Assembly: GCF_018991925.1 (NCBI RefSeq)
Contig: NW_024737068.1
Location: forward strand, 3,869,910-3,933,909
Direction: 5' to 3'
Origin: Homarus americanus
Lineage: Eukaryota > Arthropoda > Malacostraca > Decapoda > Nephropidae
DNA length: 64,000 bases
Position numbers and translations under genes: made by a program. Below are positions 1 to 12,085 of this stretch, piece by piece (within the stretch, counting starts at the first letter, position 1; each line of letters starts with the position of its first letter). Under the pieces are notes generated by a model, which was not told the origin of the DNA, did not search any database, and saw only the letters and a program-made list of their open reading frames with translations.

Positions 1-570
1 ACCCAGCTGTTGCAGACTATGGAGCCCTACATCAAGGTTTATCACGACAACATAAACACCAGCTGTCGGCAAAGCATAACAGAGTTCTTCGCCCGCAACC
101 CACCACAGCCGGCCCAAGCTAGTGATAGTGACAGAGGCAGAGACAGTGATGATGACTTTGAGGGATTTGTCAGGGAGGCACTAGTAAGTGTGGATGACAC
201 CGATGAAGACTCACCTGAGGGCCAGTAGCCTGCCCTCTGCCTCGGAACCAGCCTCCATTCCCCTACGCCAACCCATCTCTTCTACTAACGTAAGTGTTAA
301 CCCCAACCTTGTTTTTTCTAACCTAACCTTCAGTTTATTCTTCTCTTATTGACTGATCCCTTCTATATTATGTGTGGGTGAATACCATCATAAAGTTAAG
401 ATGTTATTTTTAGTAAAACGTACGTATTGTGTCGGGGAAAAGTGGAGTTTGGGGGTCGGCCCGGTCTCTATTTCAATTAATCCCTTATGTTATGTTGTTC
501 ACTTTACGCGTTTCTCACTTTACGCGGGCCGCCGTGGGTTGAATTAACCGCGTAAAGTGAGGGTTCACTG
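1..570 (+). mobile_element. Tigger/pogo DNA transposon, 3' end
   Basis: This is the 3' portion of a Tigger element cut by the window edge. It holds the end of the transposase ORF, a 3' UTR, and a terminal inverted repeat of nested palindromic 'tttacgcgg / ccgcgtaaa' blocks at about 505-570. The element ends ...GGGTTCACTG, followed by TA at 571-572, the dinucleotide target site of the Tc1/mariner-pogo superfamily. The 3' UTR and TIR resemble those of the fuller element at 12630-15340, and the derivative at 10576-11869 has the same TIR type. Confidence 0.85.
10..228 (+). CDS. Tigger transposase, C-terminal part (partial)
   Basis: The frame is open from the window start to a stop at 226-228. 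It encodes the acidic C-terminal tail of a Tigger transposase and aligns closely with the last 70 residues of the intact transposase ending at 14993. Shared parts include MEPYI, ITEFFARNPPQPAQASDS and the terminal SPEGQ. The PCNA-box-like motif seen in the other copy is altered here: the residue three before the conserved Ile is Arg instead of Gln. The catalytic domain lies outside the window. Confidence 0.8.
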   Translation: MQTMEPYIKVYHDNINTSCRQSITEFFARNPPQPAQASDSDRGRDSDDDFEGFVREALVSVDDTDEDSPEGQ

Positions 571-1768
571 TACTCAAATTAATTGCTATCTTACAATAAT
601 TCCAGCAATGCAAGTTATATTCTGCAAAGTCAAGTCGGTGACATTTTATAAGCAAAAAACTTAAACTCCCTGTCTTTTATAATCCTTGAGTCCCTGACAA
701 CTATGTATGTGTTAATCTCCCCTCCTGGCAGTCAATCCCACCTCCCAGCAGAGGATGATAACAATTAATGCAATTATATACTGTACTACACTTCTTAGCA
801 TATTTATTTGCTGGCTAAAAATATATCCAGGTACAGTATAATGTGAACTATAATTACAGTGTGTAACAAAATATAATACACAATGGATAATCAACGAATT
901 ACTTCAGTCTCATGATGCTTTTCACAGTCGTCTAAGTTCAAAGTTGATACACAAGGAGTTTCCTGGTTCAATAAAAAACTCAGGAGATGGAAATACTTTA
1001 CCAGTCAAACAGTATATGTAACATCAGTGCCTGACATGGACTTTAGAGATTCTTGCTGTTGTTTATTTTCTTTCCCCCCGTTTCTCGCTCTACCTCCGCA
1101 TTTACCTCAGGCATCTTTTCAAAAAATTTTTTATATACCAATGTTTTTGTGTGTCTGTCACAGTAGTCCTTGCACTTAATTTTTCAGACATTGTTCACTT
1201 TTATAAGATTTCAATGAATTTGGTTACAAATCCCCATAAAAGGTTATTCAAGTCCGACATCTCGTCATGGAGACTGCATTTGGAGTGAGCAAATTGTCAC
1301 ACTTGCCTCGGCATGTTCTATTTTAACTGCACAGTTCCAGTTTGTATAATTAAATTTTCTGTCACTGACAGTTATTACACAAGACAAGATTTTGGCCTGT
1401 ACAGTTATGACCTACAAGTTACAACACACTCAAATGCCACTTCCTATAACACCTTCCACATTGATATCCAAACCACAAATTTAAGACACTATCTATATCA
1501 CTACCCAGAACACCTCCCACACCCTCTACAAACAATTAAGTCAGCAACTATAGGGGAAGCAATACTGATATAGCAAGGCCTTACTGAACAGCATGCCCTT
1601 CAAATTTACGGGGTTTGTTCTCAAAATGGCCTTGAATCGCCAAATCCGCAAATAAAATTTGCTGACCAGGGGGCGGGGGGGGTACATTTTTATTGTGTAC
1701 AAAGAAACGTATATTCCCTTTACGTGTTTGCCCTTAGGACAATTATTGCTTTTACCTGTATTGTATAT
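571..1768. other. AT-rich non-coding stretch with a diverged repeat copy
   Basis: No coding exon was recognised. Positions of about 575-700 resemble a diverged copy of the 400 bp repeat seen at 6.8-8.8 kb (shared core 'aattccagcaatg', then an A-rich 'acattttataag' stretch). The rest is AT-rich and contains only short unsupported ORFs. If the Rab2 gene extends leftwards, this is intron or 3' flank. Confidence 0.5.
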
Positions 1769-2520
1769 ACCGTAAGTTGCGGCGTATAAGTCGACCTCAA
1801 GATTTTTAGTTCAAAATTCAGGTTTAAGCCTGTACTCGCCGTATAAGTCGACCCCCTAAGGCCCAAACATAGGCTAGGCTAGAACTGAAATGTGGATATA
1901 GCCTTTGGCAAAAGTGTGTAATAAGGCCACGCCGCTTTCATCAAGACACTTACCGGAATACCTTTCAATATTTGTTATAAATATTATGTAGAAGAACTCT
2001 GGTAAACACCAAGCCAAAATCAGCACCTCCAATAAAATATTAATTGTTTACACAGCATAAGAGTATAGCACCTTGATAGCACCGCTATATACGGTATGAT
2101 AGTAGAAAATTATGGTACACCTGGCTTACAATCCGCCATTTGCATCAGCTGGTGTAAACAAACTGCCACTGGTTCCAACACCACGCGGCCAGTTGCAAAA
2201 CTATGGGTCCTTTACACTGTCGGCACAAAGCTTAGACTTAGACTGTCATCCACTTATTGACCTCACCATACACTGAATTTACTATTTCATTATACAGTAA
2301 TCTCTAAGTTAAATATGTTTCCCAAACAAGAATTTCAGTAGGAAATATTAGCGGCAGGCCACGGGAGTTATGCTAAGTGATGCACAGCAACTGTTAGGCA
2401 GGCTGTTCCACTTGTTTACCACTCTGTGGTAAAGCTTCACATTTTATACTCGGCGTATAAGTCAACCTCTGGTCTTGGAGAGGTTTTTTCAAGCTTAAAA
2501 TGTCGACTTATATGCCGTGT
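1769..2520. mobile_element. Non-autonomous DNA transposon with 'ggcgtataagtcgac' ends
   Basis: The element is bounded by near-perfect inverted copies: ggcgtataagtcgac at 1781-1795 and gtcgacttatatgcc at 2502-2516 (14 of 15 match). Each end also has a second, directly oriented 'c(g/c)gcgtataagtc' copy, near 1830 and 2450. There is no coding capacity. The superfamily is uncertain; a Tc1/mariner-like element is plausible. The exact outer limits and target duplication could not be fixed. Confidence 0.6.
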
Positions 2521-2762
2521 GTATCCACACACACACACTCATATACAGTAGAACATCAAGTTTAAGAGATTAAATTTAAGTTTATTCATTTAAAGCGACA
2601 CCCACAATTACGGACAAGTTTTAATTTAAAGCGAATCTTTCTTATTTTGCGAGAGTTAAGCTGGCGCATCATAATTTAAAATTTTTTCGCCTAATGTTTA
2701 TCTGGGCACGCAACACTCTCCTAAGGGTAAAGCTGAACTGTACATGTACTAAAAATAAAGTA

Positions 2763-4255
2763 CAGGTTGTACCTCTCTAGTACGGCATTCTGTGGTCCGG
2801 AAACTCCCGTGGTCCGGAACGATTTTAGTTTGTCCCATAGGGTAGATAAGCAGCTTTTTTTTTTTTTCTTTTTTTTATCTGAATTATTATTATTATTACA
2901 GGAGTATTAAATTTTTGCCCCTCAGGCTCCAATGTGGGTCAGTGACCTATGCCCAGGTGGGCTAATCCCCGTAAAAAAACAACAACAAAGCCGCGGGAAA
3001 TTAAGGTTTGTTTACATCCGGCAGTTCGGCTGCTCTCTCTCTCTCTCTGCTTGTCTATACAGAGTACAACATTTAACCCTTCAATATATATGAGCAGTAA
3101 ATAAGTGTTGCTTTCATATTCTTATGTAGAGTAATGACGATATATTTTCACATGTGCGCACTTACATACGAGCAGTCTCACTTTTTTTTTTACCATTAAT
3201 GGTTAGCTACTTATATTGTTCCATTTATTAACATTAAATAACATTACAGGTACTTCAAGCAACCATATTCATTTTTTACATTAATTTTACTACAGCTAAA
3301 CTCAGGGTCTTATTTTCTTCAGTTTTATATGTAGAACCAATCAGTCACTGGTTTCGTAAGCTTTAACATAAACAATGCCGGCAGCCGTCTCGTCTCCTCT
3401 AATATTCCACGTATTATTAATAAATTGTATTGTTAATTTTGCACACACGTACATTAATTCAATAAAAACAAATTCAGAAACATTAATTAATATATATATG
3501 AACAGTAAATAAGTGTTTGCTTTCCTATTCTTATGTAAAGTAATGACGATATGTTTTCACGTGTGCGCATGCGCACTTACATATGCGATCTCTCTTTTTT
3601 CTTTACCATTATCGTTAGCTACTTCTATTGTTCCATTTATTAACATTAAATAACATTACTTAAAACAACCATATTAATTTTACTACAGCTACAACCAAGG
3701 TCTTATTTTCTTCAGTTTTATATGTAGAACCAGTCAGTCACTGGTTTTGTAATCAACGAAAACAATGTTGTGTCATTTCCTCGTGTGTTTTAATATTCTA
3801 CGTATTATTAATGAATTTTATTGCTCATTTTGCACACATAAACATTAATTCAATAAAAAACACATTCAGTAATAAACAATAATGAATCTTTTGTACATAA
3901 GAGAAATGACGCTGTTTACACGATTATGCACGTCGTCTGCACGTTGGCGGGCCATTCAAACCCGTCGAAATTCAAGTTTCCGCCATCAAAATCTTTATTT
4001 ATTTATTTTTTTGTGTTCCAATAAAATACGTTAAGAATTAAAAACTCGCGAAATTTGAGAAGCTACTATACGACATTTAACCCTTCAATATGTCTTCAAA
4101 GAGACCATGATACAGAGAAAGTGGTGCTAGTGCTTCCAGGCATAAGCACAAGTCACTATCTATCCAGGAAAAGGGTGAATTTCCATGGTCCGGCAATTTC
4201 CATGGTCCGGCACCGGTCAGGTCCCGAGGTTGCCGGACTAGAGAGGTACAACCTG
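2763..4255. mobile_element. TA-flanked DNA transposon, internally repeated
   Basis: The termini are perfect inverted repeats, CAGGTTGTACCTCTCTAGT at 2763 and its complement ending at 4255, flanked by TA at 2761-2762 and 4256-4257. This is the signature of the Tc1/mariner-pogo superfamily. 'ggtccgg' motifs recur just inside both ends. The body holds two imperfect copies (about 3070-3480 and 3480-3890) of an approximately 410 bp unit, starting at 'aatatatatga(g/a)cagtaaataag' and including 'agtcactggttt'. A third, partial start lies at 4070. The body is a decayed, non-autonomous element apart from the relic described next. Confidence 0.85.
4090..4182 (+). pseudogene. Possible transposase N-terminus relic
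   Basis: Reading from ATG at 4090 gives MSSKRP, a stop, then a basic Ser/Lys-rich stretch containing KHKSLSIQEK. Short basic N-termini leading into '(K)LSIQEK' introduce the CENP-B-like HTH of Tigger/jerky transposases. The stop codon and the abrupt transition to terminal-repeat sequence make it a remnant. The assignment rests on a short stretch. Confidence 0.35.
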
Positions 4256-4257
4256 TA

Positions 4258-5360
4258 CTAAATGATTACTAAAATTTCTGTCTAGTGCAAACTATTGCAT
4301 GATTATATTCAAATTAATCACTATCTTATAAGAATTCCAGCAATGTAAATTATGTTCTCCCCGGTCACTTCTGTGACATTTTGTAAAAAAAAAAAAGAAA
4401 AAACTCAATCTATAGGACATAAATAAACAAATAAATACTTCACTAGACCTTCCGCCCCAACTGTCAAACATGTCACTGTCACCTCCTTGTCACCTCCCCC
4501 CCATCTTCCCAGTCAGGATGGGTTGGTTATAGGCTTACAGTTTTTATCTTATATAATACACAGTCTAAAGTTAGGAGAACATAATTTGCATTGCTAGAAC
4601 CCTTGCAAGACAGCAAATAATTTGAATATAAACGTCATATATTTTGCACAAGATAAAAATTTTAGCCCTTTAATAAAATTAGTTAGAACTAAAATTTCTA
4701 TGTCTAATGCTAACTATAGCATGTTTATATTCAAACTAATCACTATCTTATAAGAATTCCAGCATCTTAAAAGATAAAAACTTTTAAAGTCACTCTTAAG
4801 GACATAAATAAATAAGCAATAGACCTTGGCATCAACTGTCAAGCATATCAACATATCACCTCACCTCCCTCCCTCCCCCATCTTCCCAGCCAGTAAACAG
4901 ACCATTTCGCAACCCTTAATTTTAGCTGTGTTGAATTATGAGTGTTTCTTTTAACATAATACGACAAAAAACAATGTTTTGTTTATTCCAGGAGATGGGC
5001 TGAGGTGCATCTGGGTAGACTGTCAGTCCTTTTAGTATTCTGTGTTTCTCTGAAGTACCAAACTAAATAATTCCATTGAAACAACACTTCGATTTAGTAC
5101 GAATTCGGTTTAAAGCGACCTCTCTTGGAACATATCTCGCGTTATATCGACGCTCTACTGTATACAATACAGGTACTGTCTCTAGAACAAATGGCTCCCT
5201 GTCCCAGCCGCGAAAATGCCGGCAACTTAAAACTACCTGCAGACATTCTTGGGTATATCCAGGGTGTCATCCACGAACTACCTGGGCGTACTGTATAATT
5301 TTCTGTATTTACTTTAAATATGCAATACAGTGATATATCCATTAGCTGGAACAATTGATG
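4258..5360. repeat. Diverged copies of the ~400 bp dispersed repeat
   Basis: At least two diverged copies of the unit that is tandem at 6.8-8.8 kb occur here. The 'agaattccagca' landmark recurs near 4331 and 4753, and the 'taaagttaggagaacataatttgcattgct' region lies near 4570 (quoted here as separate short words taaagttagg and gcattgct). Near 5090-5165 there is a different inverted-end-like sequence ('gttatatcgacgctctactgta'), possibly a TIR fragment. No coding exon was recognised. Confidence 0.55.
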
Positions 5361-5692
5361 CAGAGCACTTCCAGGAATGAGAGATTTCCAGGTAACGAGA
5401 CGACTCTTTCAAAGCTGGAAAAAGTCCCTCATCCCCGGAATTTTCCGAGTAACAGAAAATTATGCTCAGAAGTTCCAGAAATTGTGCATTATATTACTTC
5501 TTGAACCGGGAATTTCCAGAAAATGCCCCTCAATTTCATCTCTCAAACCCGGAAAAAACTCACCCATCCCTAGACTTTTCCGAGTACTGGGAAAATTTTC
5601 TTGGAATTTTCCAAAAAATGTGAACAATTTTCCGAGAAAACTTCAATTCCAGCTATTGAAGAGTTCCGGGTTTGAGGGAATCCGTTTATGGA
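5361..5692 (+). mobile_element. Short transposon rich in GGAATTTTCC palindromes, copy A
   Basis: This segment starts 'cagagcacttcc' and consists of degenerate repeats around 'cccggaattttccgggta' and 'aagttccagaaat'. It is a shorter, diverged duplicate of 9640-10071, in the same orientation. It ends about 20 bp from the splice donor of the Rab2 exon at 5712. There is no protein-coding signal; the frames through it are open by composition only. Confidence 0.65.
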
Positions 5693-5699
5693 AAATTTA

Positions 5700-6494
<795 letters not shown>

Positions 6495-8930
6495 CAGTTG
6501 TACCCCACTTAACGCGGTCAATAGAACCCAGAGGGTCCCGCGTTAAGTGAAATCCGCGTTAAGTGAACAACAGAACATATGGGATTAATTCCAATAGAAA
6601 CCAGCCCGACCCCCAAACTCCACTTTTTGAAGACACATAACTATGTTGTAGTAAAAATAACATCTTAATTTTATGATGGTACATGCACACAATTAATACT
6701 TAAGAGAAATAGAGAAATACAGTCGCCAAGTTAATGTCCATTCAAATAATGGACTCAACTCCCTCCCCCTCTTCTCACACTACACTGCTGGCTCTTCCCT
6801 CTCTGAGAAATTTTTGGGGGAAAACCACTAAATTTTAATAAATAATACCTCAAACTAAAGTTAGGATAATACAATTGACATTGCTGGATTCCTTGTAAGA
6901 CCAGGAATATTTTGAATATAAATGTCATATATTTTGCACAAAAGATAACATATTTACTCAGAGAAAACATTTTATCTAAAATTTGTATGTCTAATGCAAA
7001 ATATATGATGTTTATATTCAAAATGATCACCAAATTATAAGAATTCCAGCAATGTAAATTATATTCTGGCCGGGTAATTTGTATGAATTTTATGAGCTAA
7101 AACAAATATCTTCAGTTAATAAAAAAAAAATATTCTTCACGACACTATCTGTCAATCAAAGTACCCCACCTTGCCTCCCCCCTCTTCCAACCGCGCGGTC
7201 AGTCCCAACCCTCCCCCCCACCCCCCACCAATCCTCCCTTCAAGAGAAAGAGTGGGTGAAAAAAATAAATTTTAACATTTTGTATTAAATAATACCTCAG
7301 ATTAAAGTTAGGATAATATAATTGACATTGCTGGATTCCTTGTAAGACCAGGAATACTTTGAATATAAATGTCATATATTTTGCACAAAAGATAACATAT
7401 TTACTCAGAGAAAACATTTTATCTAAAATTTGTATGTCTAATGCAAAATATATGATGTTTATATTCAAAATGATCATCAAATTATAAGAATTCCAGCAAT
7501 GTAAATTATATTCTGACCGGGTAATTTGTATGAATTGTATGAGCTAAAACAAATATCTTCAGTTAATAATAAAAAAAAAATATTCTTCACAGGGTAACAG
7601 ATGGTCGGTCGGTCCCTCCCTCCCCCCCACCCCCCACCAACCGTCCCAAGGAGATGTGTGGGAAAACCAGAATATTTTAACTTTTTAGTAATAAATAATA
7701 CCTCAAACTAAAGTTAGGATAATATAATTGACATTGCTGGATTCCTTGTAAGACCAGGAATATTTTGAATATAAATGTCATATATTTTGCACAAAAGATA
7801 ACATATTTACTCAGAGAAAACATTTTATCTAAAATTTGTATGTCTAATGCAAAATATATGATGTTTATATTCAAAATGATCATCAAATTATAAGAATTCC
7901 AGCAATGTAAATTATATTCTGACCGGGTAATTTGTATGAATTTTATGAGCTAAAACAAATATCTTCAGTTAATAAAAAAAAAATATTCTTCACAGGGTAA
8001 CAGATGGTCGGTCGGTCCCTCCCTCACCCCCCACCAACCGTCCCAAGGAGATGTGTGGGAAAACCAGAATATTTTAACTTTTTAGTAATAAATAATACCT
8101 CAAACTAAAGTTAGGATAATATAATTGACATTGCTGGATTCCTTGTAAGACCAGGAATATTTTGAATATAAATGTCATATATTTTGCACAAAAGATAACA
8201 TATTTACTCAGAGAAAACATTTTATCTAAAATTTGTATGTCTAATGCAAAATATATGATTATTATATTCAAAATGATCATCAAATTATAAGAATTCCAGC
8301 AATGTAAATTATATTCTGACCCGGGTAATTTGTATGAATTTTATGAGCTAAAACAAATATCTTCAGTTAATAAAAAAAAAAAAATATTCTTCACAGGGTA
8401 ACAGATGGTCGGTCGGTCCCTCCCTCCCCCCACCCCCCGCCAACCGTCCCAAGGAGATGTGTGGGAAAACCAGAATATTTAACTTTTTAGTAATAAATAA
8501 TACCTCAAACTAAAGTTAGGATAATATAATTGACATTGCTGGATTCCTTGTAAGACCAGGAATATTTTGAATATAAATGTCATATATTTTGCACAAAAGA
8601 TAACATATTTACTCAGAGAAAACATTTTATCTAAAATTTGTATGTCTAATGCAAAATATATGATGTTTATATTCAAAATGATCACCAAATTATAAGAATT
8701 CCAGCAATGTAAATTATATTCTGGCCGGGTAATTTGTATGAATTTTATGAGCTAAAACAGGCAGTCAGGCAGGGTGGCGGGTGGGGCAAATCTAAAAATA
8801 GCGTCTCGAGCCGGACACTCACCGCGTATATGTGGAAAAAATCCGTGTTAAGTGAAAGTTCAGCTCTGGCGAGACACCGCGTATATGAAAAAACGCGTTA
8901 AGTGAAACCGCGTTAGGCGGGGTAATACTG
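6495..8930 (-). mobile_element. Internally deleted Tigger derivative carrying tandem 400 bp repeats
   Basis: The ends are inverted Tigger TIRs: CAGTTGTACCCCACTTAACG at 6495 and, read on the minus strand, CAGTATTACCCCGCCTAACG from 8930. TA flanks both (6493-6494 and 8931-8932). The left 250 bp is the reverse complement of the 3' UTR and TIR of the Tigger at 12630-15340. The right TIR equals that element's 5' TIR, so the derivative lies in reverse orientation. The transposase is gone, and in its place is an array of about 400 bp units. It sits inside the Rab2 intron. Confidence 0.85.
6840..8760. repeat. Tandem array, unit about 400-447 bp, five copies
   Basis: The landmark 'gaattccagcaatgtaaat' recurs at 7041, 7488, 7894, 8291 and 8696, giving spacings of 447, 406, 397 and 405 bp. 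Units are nearly identical across long stretches, for example the block containing 'cattgctggattccttgtaa'. Differences concentrate in a C-rich segment ('ccctccctccccccacc') and in A-runs. Each unit carries the same 69-codon minus-strand frame, which is a consequence of repeat identity and has no coding support. Copies outside the array are more diverged. Confidence 0.9.
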
Positions 8931-8932
8931 TA

Positions 8933-9638
8933 CAGTACAATGGTAAGTTTTTCAAATACAATGGTTATAGTAATTTCTTTTTTATCATCCAATTCCTAAA
9001 ACAGCTATAAAGGGTAATTTTACAGTATAGCTTAGAGGTTTCACATATCTTTATAGTTTTTTATATGAAACTGCAGCCTATTGGAAATGCTTTATAAATG
9101 TGAAAGTGTATAGAAAATTTGGACAAGCATAGTCACACATTCCTATATAGAATCATAGAATGCATTAAGCCCTCTGAGCAAGTCAGGCTCTGGTGGATTG
9201 TTCTAGTGAGACAATCTTAATGTTTAGATATAGAGTTCAATCAAATCTATGGTCAAAATAAATGTCTGGTATAGTTCAAATCCTCAAAGTAAGAATCATG
9301 ATTGTTTGGGGAACCAATGAACCATGGGAACTGTCCAGTTCCTGAGGCTAGGTTCCTACATGTATTGTAATGAAGTTGGTCATGCTCGAGATCCTAAATG
9401 GTGTAGCCTATTTCCAAATTTCTTTCAAGTTTTCACTCTTTAATTGTGGTCTGGAATATGATATATGGATTCAATGAAACTACAAAAAGTCAAAACAGAA
9501 CAGGGAAGAAATAAGAGCACACAATCTTCACTCACATCACCCAGGCATAATGTGGTTAATACTGGAAGCAGGTAATATAATGGCTAATCTTATGGAATAA
9601 ATACATTTATAAGACAATTAAATAGTTTGGATTAGTAT
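8933..9638. other. Rab2 intron, no feature recognised
   Basis: AT-rich single-copy-looking DNA between two transposons. I saw no exon, repeat unit or RNA gene in it. Confidence 0.5.
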
Positions 9639-9639
9639 T

Positions 9640-10071
9640 GTTGCAGAGCACTTCCGGGAATGAGAGATTTCCAGGTTACGAGATGACTCTCTCAAACACG
9701 GAAAAACATCCCTCATCCCGGAATTTTCCGGGTAACGGAAAAATGTTCTCGGAAGTTCCAGAAATTGCCCATTACAGCATCTCTCAAACCCGGAAAAATA
9801 TCCCTCATCCCCGGAATCTTCCGGACAATGGAAAATTTTTCTCAGAATTTCCAGAAAATATGCCTGATTTTCATCTCTCAAACCCGGAAAAAAACACCCC
9901 ATCCCTGGAATTTTCCGGGTATCGGGAAAAATGTCTTGTAATTTTCTGGAAAATCGTTCCCAAATCTGGAATTTTCCAGAAAATGCCGGCTTTGGGAATG
10001 ATTTTCCGAGAAAATTCCAGCTATTGGAGAGTTCCGGGTTTGAGGGATTCCGGGTAACGGAGATATAACTG
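9640..10071 (+). mobile_element. Short transposon rich in GGAATTTTCC palindromes, copy B
   Basis: This is a fuller copy of the element at 5361-5692. The 3' end 'ccgggtaacggagatataactg' is followed by TA at 10072. An inverted counterpart ('ggttacgagatgactctctcaaac') lies near the 5' end, suggesting a TA-targeting non-autonomous element. The interior repeats an approximately 70-80 bp motif with 'tctcaaacccggaaaaa' and 'cccggaattttccgggta'. The 139-codon open frame through it has the same repetitive composition and is not a gene. Confidence 0.65.
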
Positions 10072-10198
10072 TACTTCCAAAATACTTCCCAATAAGTAAA
10101 GTATTATGATTCTTTTTTTTTTTTTTTAATAATACACCTTACATTATTACTATACTATCTAGTTATCCCTTGAACACTGTTCATAGTGGACATATGGT

Positions 10199-10307
10199 AG
10201 TGTAGTAGTGAAGGAAATATGAAGCAATATTTCTGACGTTTCATCTTGTGACACAACGTCAGGAATATAGCTCTATCTCTTAGTTGTGTTTCCTTCACTA
10301 CCACACT
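10199..10307. repeat. ~109 bp foldback (hairpin) sequence
   Basis: The two arms pair: 'agtgtagtagtgaaggaaa' at 10199 with its near-complement 'tttccttcactaccacact' ending at 10307, and an inner pair 'atatttctgacgtt' with 'aacgtcaggaatat'. Loop and bulges separate the two stems. It looks like a very short MITE, 58 bp from the Rab2 exon donor. No target duplication was resolved. Confidence 0.6.
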
Positions 10308-10363
10308 GCAACCTAATTATCCTTTGTAAGTCAAAACAATAATGTTCTCAAACTGTTCTCTTA

Positions 10364-10546
<183 letters not shown>

Positions 10547-10575
10547 TTAAAAAAAACCAAAACAATATATATATA

Positions 10576-11869
10576 CAGTCAACCCACACTTTACGCGGTT
10601 AATTCAACACACAGGGTACCGCGGAAAGTGAGAAACGCGTAAAGTGAACAACATAACATATGGGATTAATTGAAATAGAGACCGGCTGACCCCCAAACTC
10701 CACTTTTTCCGACACAATACCTATGTTCTAGTAAAAATAACATCTTAATTTTATGATGGTACATGCACACAATTAATACTTGAGAGAAATAGAGGAATAC
10801 AGTCGCCAAGTTAATGCCCATTCAAATAAATAATGGACTCAACTCCCTCCCCCTCTTCTCACACTACACTCGCTGGCTCTTCCCTCTCTGAGAAATTTTT
10901 TGGGGAAAACCACGAGATTTTAAGGTATAGTAATAAATAATACCTCAAACTAAAGTTAGGATAATATAATTGACATTGCTGGATTCCTTGTAAGATCAGG
11001 AATATTTTGAATATAAATGTCATATATTTGCACAAAAGATAACATATTTACTCAGAGTAAACAAAATACTTAAAGTAGATCTAAAATTTGTATGTCTAAT
11101 GCAAAATCTATGATGTTTATATTCAAAATTATCATCAAATTGTAAGAATTCCAGCAATGTAAATTATATTGTGGCCCGGTAATTTGTATGAATTTTATGA
11201 GCTAAAACAAATATCTTCAATAAATAAACAAAATATACTTACCGAAATACGATCTGTCAATCAAAATACCCCACCTCCCCCCCTCTTCCCACCTGCTCCC
11301 TGGGTCCCTCCCTCCCTCCCTCCCTCCCTACCCCTCACCCCCACCTTCCCTCCCTACCAGAGAAATGATTGGGTTATAACAGTATATTTATATTTTTAGT
11401 AATAAATAATACCTCAGACTAAAGTTAGGATAATATAATTGACATTGCTGAATTCCTTGCAAGACCAGGAATATTTTGAATATACACTTCATATATTTTG
11501 CACAAAAGATAACATATTTGCTCCGAGTAAACAAAATGCAGTGGGGTATGCTATAACGAATCTAATTGGTTCTAGAACCTTGTTCGTTATAGCAATCGTT
11601 TGTTATAGGATTAATCCGTTCCAGGCCCCCAAATACAACCACTTAACACTGAAAAATATAATATAAAATTGTAAAAATTGTAAAAAAGTGCATTAAATTA
11701 TATTCTGGCCGGATAATTTGTATGAATTTTATGAGCTAAACAAAAAAATTATACTTCACCCGCGTAGATGAGTAGATGCACCGCGTAAAGTGGGAATTCC
11801 GGTTCTGGCAGGGTACCGCGTAAATGTAGAAACGCGTAAAGTGAAACCGCGTAAAGCGAAGGTTCACTG
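10576..11869 (-). mobile_element. Second internally deleted Tigger derivative
   Basis: The terminal inverted repeats are CAGTCAACCCACACTTTACG at 10576 and CAGTGAACCTTCGCTTTACG read on the minus strand from 11869, with TA at 10574-10575 and 11870-11871. The left part equals the reverse complement of a Tigger 3' UTR. The body holds one full and partial copies of the 400 bp unit (landmark at 11146) and a pentanucleotide-rich CCCT stretch at about 11300. It is the 'tttacgcgg' TIR subtype, as in the element at 1-570, whereas 6495-8930 has the 'ttaacgcgg' subtype. Confidence 0.85.
11539..11693 (+). mobile_element. 5' fragment of the 288 bp MITE
   Basis: From CAGTGGGGTATGCTATAACG the sequence matches the intact MITE at 12086 for about 155 bp, including 'aatccgttccaggccccc', then breaks at 'aagtgcat' into the 400 bp repeat. 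The 3' TIR is missing and no TA flank is visible, so this is a truncated copy nested in the Tigger derivative. Confidence 0.8.

Positions 11870-11871
<2 letters not shown>

Positions 11872-11942
<71 letters not shown>
11872..11942. repeat. (TA)n microsatellite
   Basis: An uninterrupted TA run of about 70 bp lies exactly between the TA target of the Tigger derivative (11870-11871) and the start of the next Tigger end at 11944. Confidence 0.95.
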
Positions 11943-11946
<4 letters not shown>

Positions 11947-12085
11947 TGAGTTCTGCTATAACGCGTGTTTTGATAACGCGAATTTGCTCGAGCGCGATTT
12001 ATGAATTAGGAACGATATTTGTATAACGCGAACGCTTGTTTGCTATAACGCGATTTTTGCTTAGTATTTCTTCAATTTTGTGGTA

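Noticed and set aside
6755..8688. Five minus-strand frames of about 69 codons with nearly the same hydrophobic peptide
   Set aside because: They are the same frame in tandem copies of a 400 bp repeat. No start context, splice signal or known domain supports translation.
9638..10057. 139-codon plus-strand frame and 94-codon minus-strand frame
   Set aside because: Both are open because of the palindromic repeat composition of a non-autonomous transposon.
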